DNA of 64,000 bases. Origin: Druceiella hillmani. Its lineage: Eukaryota; Arthropoda; Insecta; Lepidoptera; Hepialidae. This document shows, one piece after another, positions 25,461-38,351 of the stretch. The stretch spans positions 40,629,001-40,693,000 of the forward strand of contig JAYKKI010000007.1 in NCBI GenBank assembly GCA_039881145.1. The letters are read 5' to 3'. Below the pieces are notes generated by a model. It did no database searches and had not been told where the DNA came from. It was given only the letters and a program-made list of their open reading frames with translations. Each line of letters begins with the position of its first letter. The first letter of the stretch is position 1. The translations under genes and the position numbers were made by a program.

Positions 25461-27000
25461 GCGGAATGGCATAATTTTAAAGTGTTTTGTTTTTAATAGT
25501 GATCGAGCAATATTTCTCAGAACTTTAGATCCTATAAATAGATTCATAATCAACATATGTGTAACTGTATTTCTTTATTTTGCGGAGATACGTGGAAATA
25601 GTAACGTAGAGTTATGAGGTGGAAGTGCCTTTAAAATATATTTATATATCTTTGTATATCTCCCCGCTATCTATAACGGGGGCGAGTTATGATGGGAAGT
25701 TACACAACGATCTACAGGTTTCTTTAGTTTAATTCACAGATGTATATTAATTCATAATATAATCTTGTTTCTTTTTAAACATATTAAAAAATGGTAAACC
25801 CCTTGACAATCTTCTAGTCCAACAAAGTCTAGTCTAGAATTTTCTTATAAAGTTTCCTATGAGAGACGTCATATTAAAGAAACTAATTATTATTTTGGTT
25901 ATACCGACTTGGCATATAGAGAATTCTTATTTAGTATTGATGCAATGGGCGCAGTTTTCAAAAAAAACTCACGCAAACACCTAATTTATTTTTAGTATTA
26001 TATGATTGATATAGGTATTGTACTTGGACGCAAATTTATGAATCATAATATTATCTGTAAATAATGATACTGAATATCGTTTTTAAATAAACTGGCCATT
26101 ATAAGGTAGAAACTCTTTAAAGCTTTTTCTTTTTTTTACTTACCATCAAAGCTTGTTTTCGAGTCAAAGTTTCCCAACAGCAAAACGTATAGACCTTTAA
26201 AATATTATAACATTCCAAGATATAAATAGTAGAGTAAATAGAATCAAATGCTATTTAATAAATTCCACAAAGATTACATGAAATATCTCTTCAGGATACT
26301 ACATAGAAATCTTTTATCTGTTTAATTAGATAGCAGTTTTGTCATATCGTAAAATGAATAAAAGCAGTAAAATACTAGCATAATTATAATTATAAATATC
26401 GTGAAAAATTTTGTAGCTATGTTTTTTTTCTGTTGACAATATGAAAACAATATATCAAAATCCAATATTATATTATATAACATACAGTAAATAATTTAAG
26501 AGTTATAAGTCGGTACGGAATGGAATTATAAGGACATAGTTTCATGGATATATTTGGAAGGCAGTAGTAACCATTATCGGAGACATTACCGTAACAATAA
26601 AATGGATATTAGATATATAATCATCACGTTAGCTGCTAAGTTGTCACCAAACCATTGTTTCTTTAATGATCGATGTTAATTAATAATATATTTGTAATTA
26701 TCATGTTAATTACCAATGTTAATTGTTAATAATGGCCATAAACTCCGGACTTCCTGGATGCGCTTAATTAAAATTGCCAAATGCATAATGTATTGTCACG
26801 CGCGTTGAATGTTGCAAAGCTGAACACCACTCCGACGCACAATGAACGAGGAACACGGAACCTGAAAAAATTGATTTCCTATATTAGCTTATCAACTTGA
26901 GGAGAATTATTATTGAACATTTTAAATATCTTAACAGGATTTATTTATTCCAAAAATATCGAATATATTTGGTGTTATTTTGTAAAAATTCATTATTGAC

Positions 27001-27160
27001 AAATGAAACTACGTGATGTATTATTATTTCTACTTTCTTTAAGGTTTCGTTGTATTACAACATCTTCAGGTGGGCTATTAGCAAAGATCTTTGCTAACCT
27101 AGGTCGTGGTAAAGAACTTAAAGAAAGTAGAAATAATACTACATCACGTAGTTTCATTTA
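27001..27160. mobile_element. Foldback MITE, copy 2
   Basis: The arms aaatgaaactacgtgatgta and tacatcacgtagtttcattt lie at the two ends, with the complementarity running on through ttatttctactttctttaa. The centre, cgttgtattacaacatcttc and aggtgggctattagcaaaga, matches copy 1. About 160 bp long, no coding capacity. Confidence 0.9.
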
Positions 27161-27776
27161 ATTGTCCAAAAATATCAGTTTTTCACAATTCCGGTTATTT
27201 CTTAGTGTATGTAGCTAGTACTTATTTTACATTTAAATTAGATTATTATAATTTAGTTATGAATATAATCTTATTTGCAGTTTTTATATTTAACTTTAAT
27301 TAACGTATAATGAACTCTTTTATTAAATTTTCATCGATAATAAAGTAATCAACATTTTGGTATTTATCTTAAATAAGGATAATTTAGTTTTTCTCGTCGT
27401 AAAGAAACCACACCCAATACCGTAGCGGGTAACATAAGTATTTATATTATAATAAATTCGAACATCTTTGCAATACTACGTAACTCTTTCTCGTAACTAT
27501 AGGATCCAAAATTTAGAGCAAAAATATTTTCTGACATAACACGTACGCATCTAACTTAACATGTCGAGAAAAACACAAGAAGGTCTGATTTTAGCAGAAA
27601 GTGTTTGATTTTATTTTGTTTTTTTTTATTATCGTCAGAAGTTTTATAATAAAGCCCTAAAATTATGAATTATATTTATAATTATGTTCGTATTACACTG
27701 CTTTTAGATAGCGTAAGTTCTTCTCACGATATAAATAAAAGCTTTAGCTATTTAAGAGAGCAAGAAAATTCTATGC

Positions 27777-27778
<2 letters not shown>

Positions 27779-27855
<77 letters not shown>
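27779..27855. repeat. (TA)n microsatellite
   Basis: About 37 alternating ta units with one c interruption; the overlapping open frame (YIYIYI) is an artefact. Confidence 0.97.
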
Positions 27856-27857
<2 letters not shown>

Positions 27858-28179
27858 GCTAGACCGCTATTTCATGTTATCTTTGTCGTATTTATTAATA
27901 CCATTTGATTCTTATTTTACATACGTTCTAACTTAAGCATATTTAATATAATAGTGTTCCGCATACAAATTTATACTTCCCATTAACATGTTTAATCACG
28001 TAATAATTTAAATACGTCGATGAAGGATACGTCGCTACGATCGCCGTCATTTTGTATTATTTTTTTTTCCATTATTTGCATTATTAGAGGTACTGGAAAA
28101 TCAGTGCTTAAAATAGCAATGTAATTAGATTTTTTTTATTTCCAAAAAAACAAACGAAGTATAAACGTACTTCTCTACG

Positions 28180-28440
28180 AAAATCTTCGATCAGTTTATA
28201 ATGACGAATGCGTGCATCGCTGACGGAATCCATACTAAATGTGTTGAATCTAGCCACGCTCCAACTCACTCAACAGTGGCAGTATTCAACAACTCACATG
28301 ATGCAATGAAACCAAAGCCGGAGCCGTGACCACGAAAAATGTTATAAAAACCGACAGGTCCACGTAATTTATGCAAACATTTTTTTTACGCACGCCCCAC
28401 CCGATTCTCTAGCAACGCCTCCTCGTCTGGAACTTTTTTA
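28180..28440. other. Less AT-rich unique segment in intron 3
   Basis: It includes gcgtgcatcgctgacggaat, gagccgtgaccacgaaaaat, aatttatgcaaac and acgcacgccccacccgattc. GC content is well above its flanks and it is not repeated in the window. A cis-regulatory role is only a possibility. Confidence 0.35.
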
Positions 28441-31365
28441 GTAATTCTTTTCATTTTAGAGATTTTCAACAAACTTTGCTGACTAAACTACACTAAATCA
28501 GTATTTTTAATTTATACTCTATAATTAAAGTCAAAATAATTTAGTGAACTTATAACCCAGAATATATTAAAATTATAATACAAACGCATATTATCATTAT
28601 TACTTTATAACATATTATAACTTTGGTATTACAGAAAATTAATAAATAAAACAAAAAAACTATAGCCTCCAAATCGTGCTACCACTGCAATGTGGCGCTC
28701 TTAATGTAAAATTGTGAATTAATATAGCATATTCTCATAAATTTATACATATTTTGTTGTCACTGATTACCCGATCTTGGTTGGAAATTATGTAAAAAAA
28801 TCAATTATCATCATTAAGAGTAAAATAACGAGCTGAAAGCTAATAATAAGTTATCAACATCAAATGTTTATTTTTTTGTAACTTCAATTTGGTCGAACGA
28901 CAATGAAAGTAAATTTGAAATACACAAACTAAATCTTTGTATCCATATCAAAATAAGATTTAAAACAATTATACCTATATAGGAATAAAACCTACAAAAA
29001 GTTCTCATTTGACTAAAGTGCAAAATAAAAATCCGTATCAACGCTGTAATGTTTTCTTAACATGCCAAAAAACCTATACGGGTGGTCCAAGATGAAAACG
29101 AAAACAATTCGAAAGTATTGAGAACAATATTACTTCAAAGTGCTTCCATCAATCTTCATAAAATTTTCTAAAGAAAAACACGAAAAAAAAGGTGCGCAAA
29201 ATTCATCATGAAAATATAATAATTTAAAATTGAACATGAAAATTTATAACAAAATATCTCAAATGCTGGATTATTTTTTATTTTGTATGAAAAATCTCAA
29301 AAAATGGATAAAACGACTAAATCATCCCCCGGTGCCAAGCGCCAACCCACAGTTGATAGCTTTTATTTAATCAATTTGCCTTGAATTCTTTCTATTCCCC
29401 ATAAATCATATGCGAATGGGCCGATCTAAGTTCTTTTGTAGTAAAAGAGGTTTAAACATTACACCAAAATTATGCGAAGTACATAAGGTTCGCGTATAGA
29501 TTTCTTTTTACTTTTAACAAAATAATCGTTTCTAATCTTATCTTTAAAACATATGCATGGGAATCATTTCTAATGTTATCTTTAAAACATAAGCATAAGT
29601 AAAAAAGTATCTTCGAAACAAGCGGCTTCCGCTCATTACCCTAAGCATAAAAAAAAGAATACCGGAATTGTTTTTAGGTTTTTACTTCTTAATTTTTTTT
29701 CTGTCCAATCGTGCACCCGCAATACTGACATGCAACAAGTATATTAACACTTCATAATTGTTTTAAGTTTTTATGAAGGTTTCATGTTTATAACTCCCCT
29801 TGACTTTAAATTGAAGATGATGGTTTTTGCTGCTTGAACTGAGCTTACTTAATTGCGGCCTTAACTAAGTTCCACCACCTGCGGCCGTCGTGTGTTGGTT
29901 ATTACAGGTGAAGTCATTTACCCTTCCAAGATTTCATCTCGGAATCTACCTCGGAATCTAATCTTGTATAGAATCATCACGTGAGGTTTAATAATAATGT
30001 AACCCATAAATAATAGGCAATTAATATTTATATAATACTCACAATGAACGAACGTGATAAATTATCGGTTTTGTTGTGATTAATGGGGGACATAGGCCGG
30101 TCTATATGTAATGTGGTATTGTGCGTACTCAAATACATTATTCATACTGCAGTCTCAAGCTTCCTCGTACCCTTCTAACGTACTATTTACAGATGTCTCG
30201 TTGTTTGTTTAAGATTTTATCGTTTGATCAAAAACGACGTTTCTGGGTTTTGGGTTTCCTCCAACTTCTCATAACTTTCGTGAATTAAGCTTTTTATAAA
30301 CAATTGTGACATATAGAGAACTAAAGCTAATCCTTAGATCGCACAATATTCGATTTAATTTCTTTTTTTATATTATGCTTTTTTATCGACGCTTTCTATT
30401 AGTGATTTTTCCCACTTCTGGCATTACAAGATCAGTTCATAATATAATAATAAAGTTAACTTGAGATGCTACACCTTATGTATGTGTGGTAAATCAAAAA
30501 TTCGTATACTCTGTATTGTAAATCGAAAATTGGAACTTCGTTTATGATATATTCGATTCGAACTTTATATATACGTTTCATTCAATTGTTAAGTATATGA
30601 ACTATAAACTTTGACCAAAAATTAATAAAAAAAATTTTATTTTGATTTTGACAAGACAAAATCATGTTACCAACTTTGAATACCTAATTCTGTTTGCAAC
30701 AATTATTAAAATCAAAATCGTCATTCAAATTCCGAGTTGGAATCCTATGTTATTGATGTGTATAAGATAAAAGTTAATACAGAATACAGGTTGTAAATAT
30801 AACAATTTGATCATTTAATAATCAATCGAACACTATACAGTTTTATTTTCAAATCTAATAAATATTTCTTAGCAACTTAAAGGCTGTAAAACAAGAATGT
30901 GGTGTGATAGAGAGCGTGATTTTAACGTTTTAAAATGTTTTGCCCGCACAAAGCAAATACGAAAGAAACATCAAAAGAGGCGCCGTTATAATCATACTGA
31001 ATAATAAGTCCCAAATTCCGAAATTTTTGACAAATTTGCAAAAAAGGCAAATTTACAAAGAACGGCAAAGGTGAATAATATTGGCCAACTTCCACATAAT
31101 ATCTATGCTAATAATATATAATTTTCAAGAACAAAATACAAATGAAAGCATCAAATAAACAAGAATTTTCATATATGGGAAATTATGATTAATAAGAGAC
31201 GCCCCTATGAATCAATTTCTTTTTAAAAAATATTGACTTTAAACTCGGGAGAAGTCTCTCCTGAAATTTCTTTATCTACTATAATTTATTATTGGTCTGT
31301 GTTATTGAAATCATTTTAATTCATTATGTCCATTAACATCTTATATTTGTGGAACGATTATTTTT

Positions 31366-32345
31366 TGCAAGATATTATCAAGAAGGGATTAATTTATTTT
31401 TTTCAAGACATTATCTTTGGAAGATATTATTTTTTGCAAGATATCATCAAGAAGGGATTAATTTATTTTTTTCAAGACATTATCTTTGGAAGATATTATT
31501 TTTTGCAAGATATTATCAAGAAGGGATCTTGGCAATTTAGATCGTAATTTAACATATTTAATTCTTCGCAAGATATTATCAAGAAGGGATTAATTTATAT
31601 TTTTCAAGACATTATCTTTGGAAGATATTATTTTTTGCAAGATATTGTCAAGAAGGGATCTTGGAAATTTAGATCGTAATTTAACATATTTAATTCTTCG
31701 CAATATATTATCAAGAAGGGATTAATTTATTTTTTTCAAGATATTATCTTTGGAAGTTATGATTTTTTGCAAGATATTATCAAGAAGGTATCTTGGAAAT
31801 TTAGATCGTAATTTAACATATTTAATTCTTCGCAAGATATTATCAAGAAGGGATTAATTTATTTTTTTCAAGACATTATCTTTGGAAGATATTATTTTTT
31901 GCAAGATATTGTCAAGAAGGGATCTTGGAAATTTAGATCGTAATTTAACATATTTAATTCTTCGCAATATATTATCAAGAAGGGATTAATTTATTTTTTT
32001 CAAGATATTATCTTTGGAAGTTATGATTTTTTGCAAGATATTATCAAGAAGGTATCTTGGAAATTTAGATTGTAATTTAACATATTTAATTCTTCGCAAG
32101 ATATTATCAAGAAGAGATTAATTTATTTTTTTCAAGACATTATCTTTGGAAGGTATTATTTTTTGCAAGATATTATCAAGAAGGGATCTTGGAAATTTAG
32201 ATGGTAATTTAACATATTTAATTCTTTGCAAGACATTATCAAGAATTGATTAATTTATTTTTTTCAAGACATCTTTGGAAGAAATTATTTTTGCAAGATA
32301 TTATCAAGAAGGGATCTTGGAAATTTAGATCGTAATTTAACATAT
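31366..32345. repeat. 132-bp satellite-like array (with ~66-bp sub-units)
   Basis: After two or three 68-bp copies (31366-31540), units begin attcttcgcaagatattatc at 31561, 31693, 31825, 31957, 32089 and 32221, an exact 132-bp period. Alternate units share private changes (gaagttatgatt against gaagatattatt), suggesting 264-bp duplication. Each unit carries two versions of gcaagatattatcaagaagg. Confidence 0.97.
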
Positions 32346-33084
32346 TTAATTCTGTGATATACTTTTGTATTATTTTCAATATTTTCCGTAAAGTGATCTC
32401 GTATTATTGATTTTCCATTACGTACGTAGAGCATTCTGTATACACCGCGGCTTAAGCGACCGCAGGTACGCAACCAAGTCACATATAGCAGATGTTATCG
32501 CAGACGAACATTCCGGGTATCACGCCCATCGTAAATCAACTCTAACGTTTGCAAATTGCTTTTCATCTAAATCGTGAATAGCTTTAATTGATTGAAGCCA
32601 TTATTCATATATGGGTTTTGTATGAAATAACAAATGAAGATTTAGACACGCGTACGCTGTTTCACGTTCCTCGTGGAAGGTGTGAAAACCTTGTCAAAGG
32701 ATTTCATTTAATAATGATTTATCATCTTACATGTGTAGCACCATGTAATAAAACACGGCAAACATAAGTCATTCAAAGTGTTGTGTTAAAAATTACTTAC
32801 AATAATAACTTTGATAATACCCTATAGATAGCTCACAACTAAATGCTTCTTACACTGAACTTTTAAATTGTTCTGATCATCTTTCAAATACCCACAAAAA
32901 GGAAAATTTTATTAGAATTTTGGCAATTTTGGAAGTCGCCTTAAATAATATTCGATTCCTCGTAATTAAATGCCAATTGCCCGGAATATAACAAACAACA
33001 CTAAATGAAACGTAAGGGCAGTAGCTGTTCGTATTTAATATTATAAATGCAACTACATCCTGATAAACAATAATTAAAACACAG

Positions 33085-33220
33085 TCTTAGATAAACAACT
33101 AACTTCTTAGATAAACAACTAACTTCTTAGATAAACAACTAACTTCTTAGATAAACAACTAACTTCTTAGATAAACAACTAACTTCTTAGATAAATAACT
33201 AACTTTTTAGATAAACAACA
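33085..33220. repeat. 20-bp tandem repeat
   Basis: Nearly seven copies of cttagataaacaactaactt, almost without change, inside the foldback element. Confidence 0.96.
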
Positions 33221-34794
33221 GTCTTGATATTTTTCTTGATATATATCTAAAAATGTTTAGATTAGCCGCGATTACAACGAATGAAACTAAAATACGATCG
33301 TATCATGATACCATGATAAGTAGAGAATAAGATGCGTCATCGTCTATAGAAACTTTAGAATTAGGACACATTTTACTTTCCTGAGACTGTCTACTTTCTA
33401 TATGATACAAATGTTATTGCGTTGGCGATTAAAAAAATCAGAAAACCCTTCTTTCTCAAAATGTAAATATATTTATTTAACATTTCTATGCTGATTTTAT
33501 CTTGGATCTAATCGATTGAGCTTCTCTCCATTCTCTCTGCATCCCTCTCCCACCATGGACAATCTAAACTCCTCGTAATATCGTCCTATATTTCTACAAT
33601 TATCTCTTCGTCAACACTTAAATGAAAACAGAAAGATAACCGATGTACATGAAATAAATAACGTAGTATGGACAAGTTATCTAATAACAATTTAATCTCT
33701 GTTATTACTGAACGATAAAATAAACCAATAAACGATAAAAATAAATTACTATTTTATTATATAAAATATTAAATAATATCAATCAACTGATACCAGAATA
33801 TTATAAAAATTTTGCACTTAACGACGTTGGTTTATTTTACACAAGTCATAAAACATGCAAGGAAGTGTAATCAACAGAACGAGGTAGAACATTTATCAAA
33901 GCGGTCTTCACTCTAAAACACGTTACGGAAACTTATTGCGATAGTGCTATTACAGTGAATTATTTTTACAGTGAGTTTTTTATAGTATACCACTCGATAG
34001 AGTCAGTCTAGGAGAAAACTTAAATTTATTTCGGAAAATTACATAAGTATATATATCATATGTGTGTTAATATTTATCTCTATAAATAGGATTTTATAAA
34101 GTACAGAATTGCATTTATTACAAATGGGAAGAATCAATTTTCTTTCTTCCGCAATAAAAAAATAATACTATTATGAATGAGCGGTTAAGCGATCGAATAT
34201 CGTAGAAATGCAAAGATTCATACAAATTCCTTCTTGACTTTGCAAAAAATAATCGTTCCACAAACATAAGATGTTATTGGTAATAATGAATTAAAATGAT
34301 TTCAATAACACAGATCAATAATAAATTATAATAGATAAAGACATTTCAGGAGAGACGTCTCCCGGGTTGAAAGTCAATATTTTTAAAAAGAAATTGATAC
34401 ATACGAGAATCTCTTATTAATCATAATTTCCTACATAAGAAAATTCTTGTTTATTTCATGCTTTCATTTGTATTTTGTTCTTGAAAATTGCATAAACATT
34501 AAGGGAACATTGGCCGTATTATAAAAGCTTTCATTCAACTGTTTCTTAACTATAGTTAAGGAATAAATTCATTATAATTAAGGAAAAGTTCGTCAAGGTA
34601 TAGATTATAAATGAAACTAAAAAATATCAGTAACATCAGCTAAGTTATCTAGTGCTACATTTTAAGATAACATTAGATAGAAGTCTTAAAAAAAGCCAGA
34701 AGTTGAAACTAGAGGCCTGTAAGTTGCTGCTATCAGTAGCAAACACAAAACCGCAAACGTTTAAGCTAATTACCTATATCCGGGAAATGACGAC

Positions 34795-34975
34795 ATGGCT
34801 CTTTGCGAAACGTACAAACGAAAAGGCCGCCGCGTGTATGGGAAATACGACTCCCATGCCGTTCGCCGTCCGACGTCGGGCGGCGCGACGTGTGAATCGA
34901 GTCAGTCAACGAAACGCGATTCAAATGTCAAACGTCTGCCACGATCGACGGCAAGACACATCTCATTACCACTAA
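34795..34975. other. GC-rich island beside the Harbinger fragment
   Basis: It contains aaaggccgccgcgtgtatgg, cgtccgacgtcgggcggcgc and cgatcgacggcaagacac. Overlapping short plus-strand frames have no recognisable motif. It lies just outside the Harbinger end at 35031, so it may be host sequence or part of another insertion. Confidence 0.4.
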
Positions 34976-35030
34976 AAGGCAATTAGATATAATTTGCTTG
35001 GGAATACGTACGAAAGGCGCGCTGTGTTCA

Positions 35031-35629
35031 GGCCTAGTTACACGGGGCGAGTTGGCGTGCGAGTAGTTAGAGGCGAGTTAATCGCCTCCAGCTACTCGCC
35101 CCGTGTGACCGCATCGTACGAGTAACTCACACGTGCGAGCGGGACCGCTACTGGCATGCGAGTCACTACAAAGTTTTTTGTTTTCACTCGCTACTCACCT
35201 TCCCCACTACAGCTCGCATCCCTCTCGGACGTCATTACTACTTTATATTCTCGGGGATCTTAAACATATGGCTCTTTAAATATTCCATGTGTTGCCCCTT
35301 TCTTTTGCATCCAATTCCTGACCCAGATCCCTCTCTTTTTCTTCTTTTTTTGTTCAGCACTTTTAGCTTGAAATATTTCGGCGCAAAGTATTTTTGTAAC
35401 CGCTTTGGTTACGAGATGAACACCGGCCACTTGTGTATTTCGCGATAATATTGTTCGTGTAGACCAGCTTAGCACCTACTGAATGTGATAGGACTGTAGC
35501 TGTCTACTTTCATGCCAGCAATTTGCACGTGTGTGACCGGGCAAGGCGAGTCGAGCTACTGGCATGCGAGTAAACAAGGCGAGTACTGTCCCACTGGCAT
35601 GCCAGTAACTCGTCCCGTATAATCAAGCC
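35031..35629 (-). mobile_element. PIF/Harbinger-type element, internally deleted
   Basis: The ends are inverted copies: left ggcctagttacacggggcga, right (reverse complement) ggcttgattatacgggacga, which resemble Harbinger termini. Near-terminal words such as ctactggcatgcgagt recur on both sides. A minus-strand frame at 35260-35475 ends with RGIWVRNWMQKKGATHGIFK, like the (R)xxWVRxWxxRRxxxGaxxxLxxEL motif at the start of Harbinger transposases. The rest of the transposase is gone. A 3-bp target duplication is not evident. Confidence 0.75.
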
Positions 35630-35869
35630 TTTCGTTTGTGCTCGTTACACTAACGAATTAGACTACTTCGCGTTGTTCGATCACAAAATATGTACCCCAT
35701 TCTAAAGTTGGTGTTCTATGCAAACTTTTAATCGGTAATGTCAATTAAATTCTCAATGAAAATAGGCTTCCACTACACTTTGTTATAATTGTTTTAATAA
35801 AATTTACTTGGGTCTATAAAGTATTTGTATCACTGGGATGATAAAACGGCATCCCCCATATGCCCCTCC

Positions 35870-36200
35870 CAAGATCCGCCTCGCTTCGCCTTTAAAATAC
35901 ATACGCGCGTAATTTAATTTTGTATGAGAGATGCACTTAAGCAATTTTTCCTGGGAAACGAATTACGACGTATTATTGGGCTTATGAAGCATTAATAACG
36001 TGGAAAATTTAAAGAAAATTCTTCAAGCCATTTTTTTGGGAAAAGCGATTTTCATTATTTACTTCTTATGACAAATACCTCAAATTTTAAGGTTAAAAAA
36101 AATAATAAGTGTGAATGCTCCTGAATATCCGATTTCGTCAAAATCAATCTAATGGTTTAAGCGCTAGACTTTACGAAGGATATATATGGTACATCGAGTT
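35870..36200. repeat. Possible transposon 3'-end remnant
   Basis: It includes tccgcctcgcttcgccttta and, near its end, gatttcgtcaaaatcaatct followed by aatggtttaagcgctagact. The phrase atttcgtcaaaatc..(t/c)c.a.g.gtttaag is common near the ends of insect dispersed repeats. Low-level call from memory. Confidence 0.35.
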
Positions 36201-38244
36201 GATACGATGATGGAGAGAGGAGATAGTCACAGGAACTTCTCAATGTATCTCAACACTAAACCCATCATCGACTTTAGACTCGTTAGATTTATCTTAACAA
36301 GTTCTTTATATACGTATTTTAATTAGAAAAATCAGATGATGGAGAAGGGATGAGTTCAATGATTAATCAAATTTCTATAAATTGATCAAGTTTCCGCTCA
36401 TGTCAATTGTCTCAAGAAGTAAAGCGTGAGTTTTACTTTTTTTTCTTTTAAATATCAATTTTATTTATTTTCGTATTGCTTATACGCTTAGCGCATTAGA
36501 GTCCATTCCACATCATGACATCGTTTTTTTGATGATCACAAAACTTTTTGCTATTATTAAAATGGAACTTATTCAAAATTTATTGTCACCTCTGGAGTTT
36601 ACATAATATGTTATAGCTTAGCAATACATACATGTATAGAATTCCATTAAGTACCGATTCGTCCGTCCCGAATCTTATTTGTTATTATGATAAGTTTTTT
36701 TACCTTAAATAATAACAACAAATCTAATGTAATTACGTTTCTACATATATTTTTAATTTACCATATATAATCAGAAACACACATCTCCTAACACATGTGT
36801 TTGGTTGAATAAATTAATGTTTTCTTTTTAATAAGTAAACGAACGTCACTTAACGTCTTTTCTTTACTAAAAAATATATATTTAAACATTTTAACTTTGC
36901 CTTCATAAATTTTCAAAGAATACGTTTCACCTGCATTAGTTTCCTACCTAAATAATAATCCATTCTTTACATAGCCAGGATTTTTAAATTACAATGAGTT
37001 TAAGTAGTTCAAGAACGTATTGCATTCCATCAGTCGCAGGACCCGATCCAGTGGCAAAACAGGTTATTTTATGGGTAGTGATAACAACGCCAATAAATTC
37101 TTCAAACGGCATAAAATTAAGTATTCAAATTGTGTCAGCAGCTGGACAATTTCTGATGTAACTTTTGCAGAGATCCTGTTTTGGTTTGGATGTATTTTTT
37201 ATTTTATGTCCATTACTAATGAGAGACGTGATTAAGATCTAAATACGATTGTAGTTACAAATGATAACAAGATATAGTAAATAACAGATTGACAACTAAT
37301 AAATAGGACCCTTTTTAGCCATTACGAAATGCTGATCTCTAAATTCCTGGGACATCTCTGTTACATTGGACATTTACTGGGACATTTTGTATACCTACAA
37401 AGAGTGTGACGTCTGGTTAGCTACAATCCAAGTATTAACGAATAATAAACAAAGAAAATATTTAAATTTCACGAAAAGAACATAGAATCCAACAGCTTCA
37501 CGAATTTCGTTTAAGACAAAGAGCGAACAAAGTAAGACGCCATATATACACAACGATATGTAAAAGTAAACTTTCCTGGTATAGCAGCTAAAGTTTTGTT
37601 CCAAAGACACGAAGAAAATTATGATCTTATCGATAATCCTCGTCTTTATTGAATTTAGAGTGAGACAGCCTTTCTCTTGCTCCCATACTTAAAAAGAAAA
37701 ACAACTTCAAGCTTTAGGGAAGAAGTGAAAATATTCTATTTGGCGACCACACGAAGTAACACTAATGAACTGAGATAGCTGATTTATTAGTTGACAATAT
37801 AATAGTTGAACTGACAGCCAAGAAACTCATTTGTGTCCATTCTAATATTCACTGTATCATTACCTCGTACTCATTATTGTATAAATATTCTCTTCAGAAA
37901 TTTTATGCAATAATTTAAAGAACTCAAATCACTTAAACTACATACGGGATGTCTTTAAACTACAATTATTGGATAATTCTATGTATATAATTTCACTTAC
38001 TAAGCATTTAATCTAATAACTTACCGCTATAAAAAAAAGTATTGGATATTAAAGCCGAGTTTCGGCTTGTATGAATTCAAACAATTATTTCTGATATTGT
38101 TCACTATGTTTAGAATTTGTTATACACATGTTCTTACCTAGCAAAGTTTTTTTTAATTCAGTGATATTTTAACGAGTCGATAGCCAAGTTGTTATTAATA
38201 ACAAAAAATCTAATAACCTTCAACATTTCAACAAAACTCTTGGC

Positions 38245-38351
38245 GAAATATTCTTTTGTGTCCTAATCGTGTCAAGATGACATTGTTAAGCCAAAATGAT
38301 CACCTGTGAATAGGCAGTGGAATTTTATTTTGATTTGATCTTAACTACAAG
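38245..38351 (+). repeat. Dispersed repeat pair, copy A
   Basis: It starts gaaatattcttttgtgtcct and ends gatcttaactacaag; the copy at 40098 matches along its whole ~107 bp in the same orientation with scattered substitutions. Confidence 0.85.

Larger units (their letters stand above)
31074..34523. mobile_element. 3.4-kb foldback element enclosing a satellite array
   Basis: The left arm (about 31074-31400) and right arm (about 34215-34523) are inverted copies: ttttcaagaacaaaatacaa against ttgtattttgttcttgaaaa, ggaaattatgattaataaga against tcttattaatcataatttcc, and gtggaacgattattttttgc against gcaaaaaataatcgttccac. Between them lie the 132-bp array, a 20-bp array and AT-rich filler without coding sequence. 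The geometry matches foldback-type transposons, whose arms often contain internal tandem repeats. The left arm runs straight into the array, so the array may have grown from arm sequence. Confidence 0.8.

Noticed and set aside
27665..27862. 65-codon frame ending in YIYIYI
   Set aside because: Translation of a TA microsatellite.
34652..34975. 107-codon plus-strand frame
   Set aside because: Runs across AT-rich and GC-rich pieces with no motif; possible transposon debris only.
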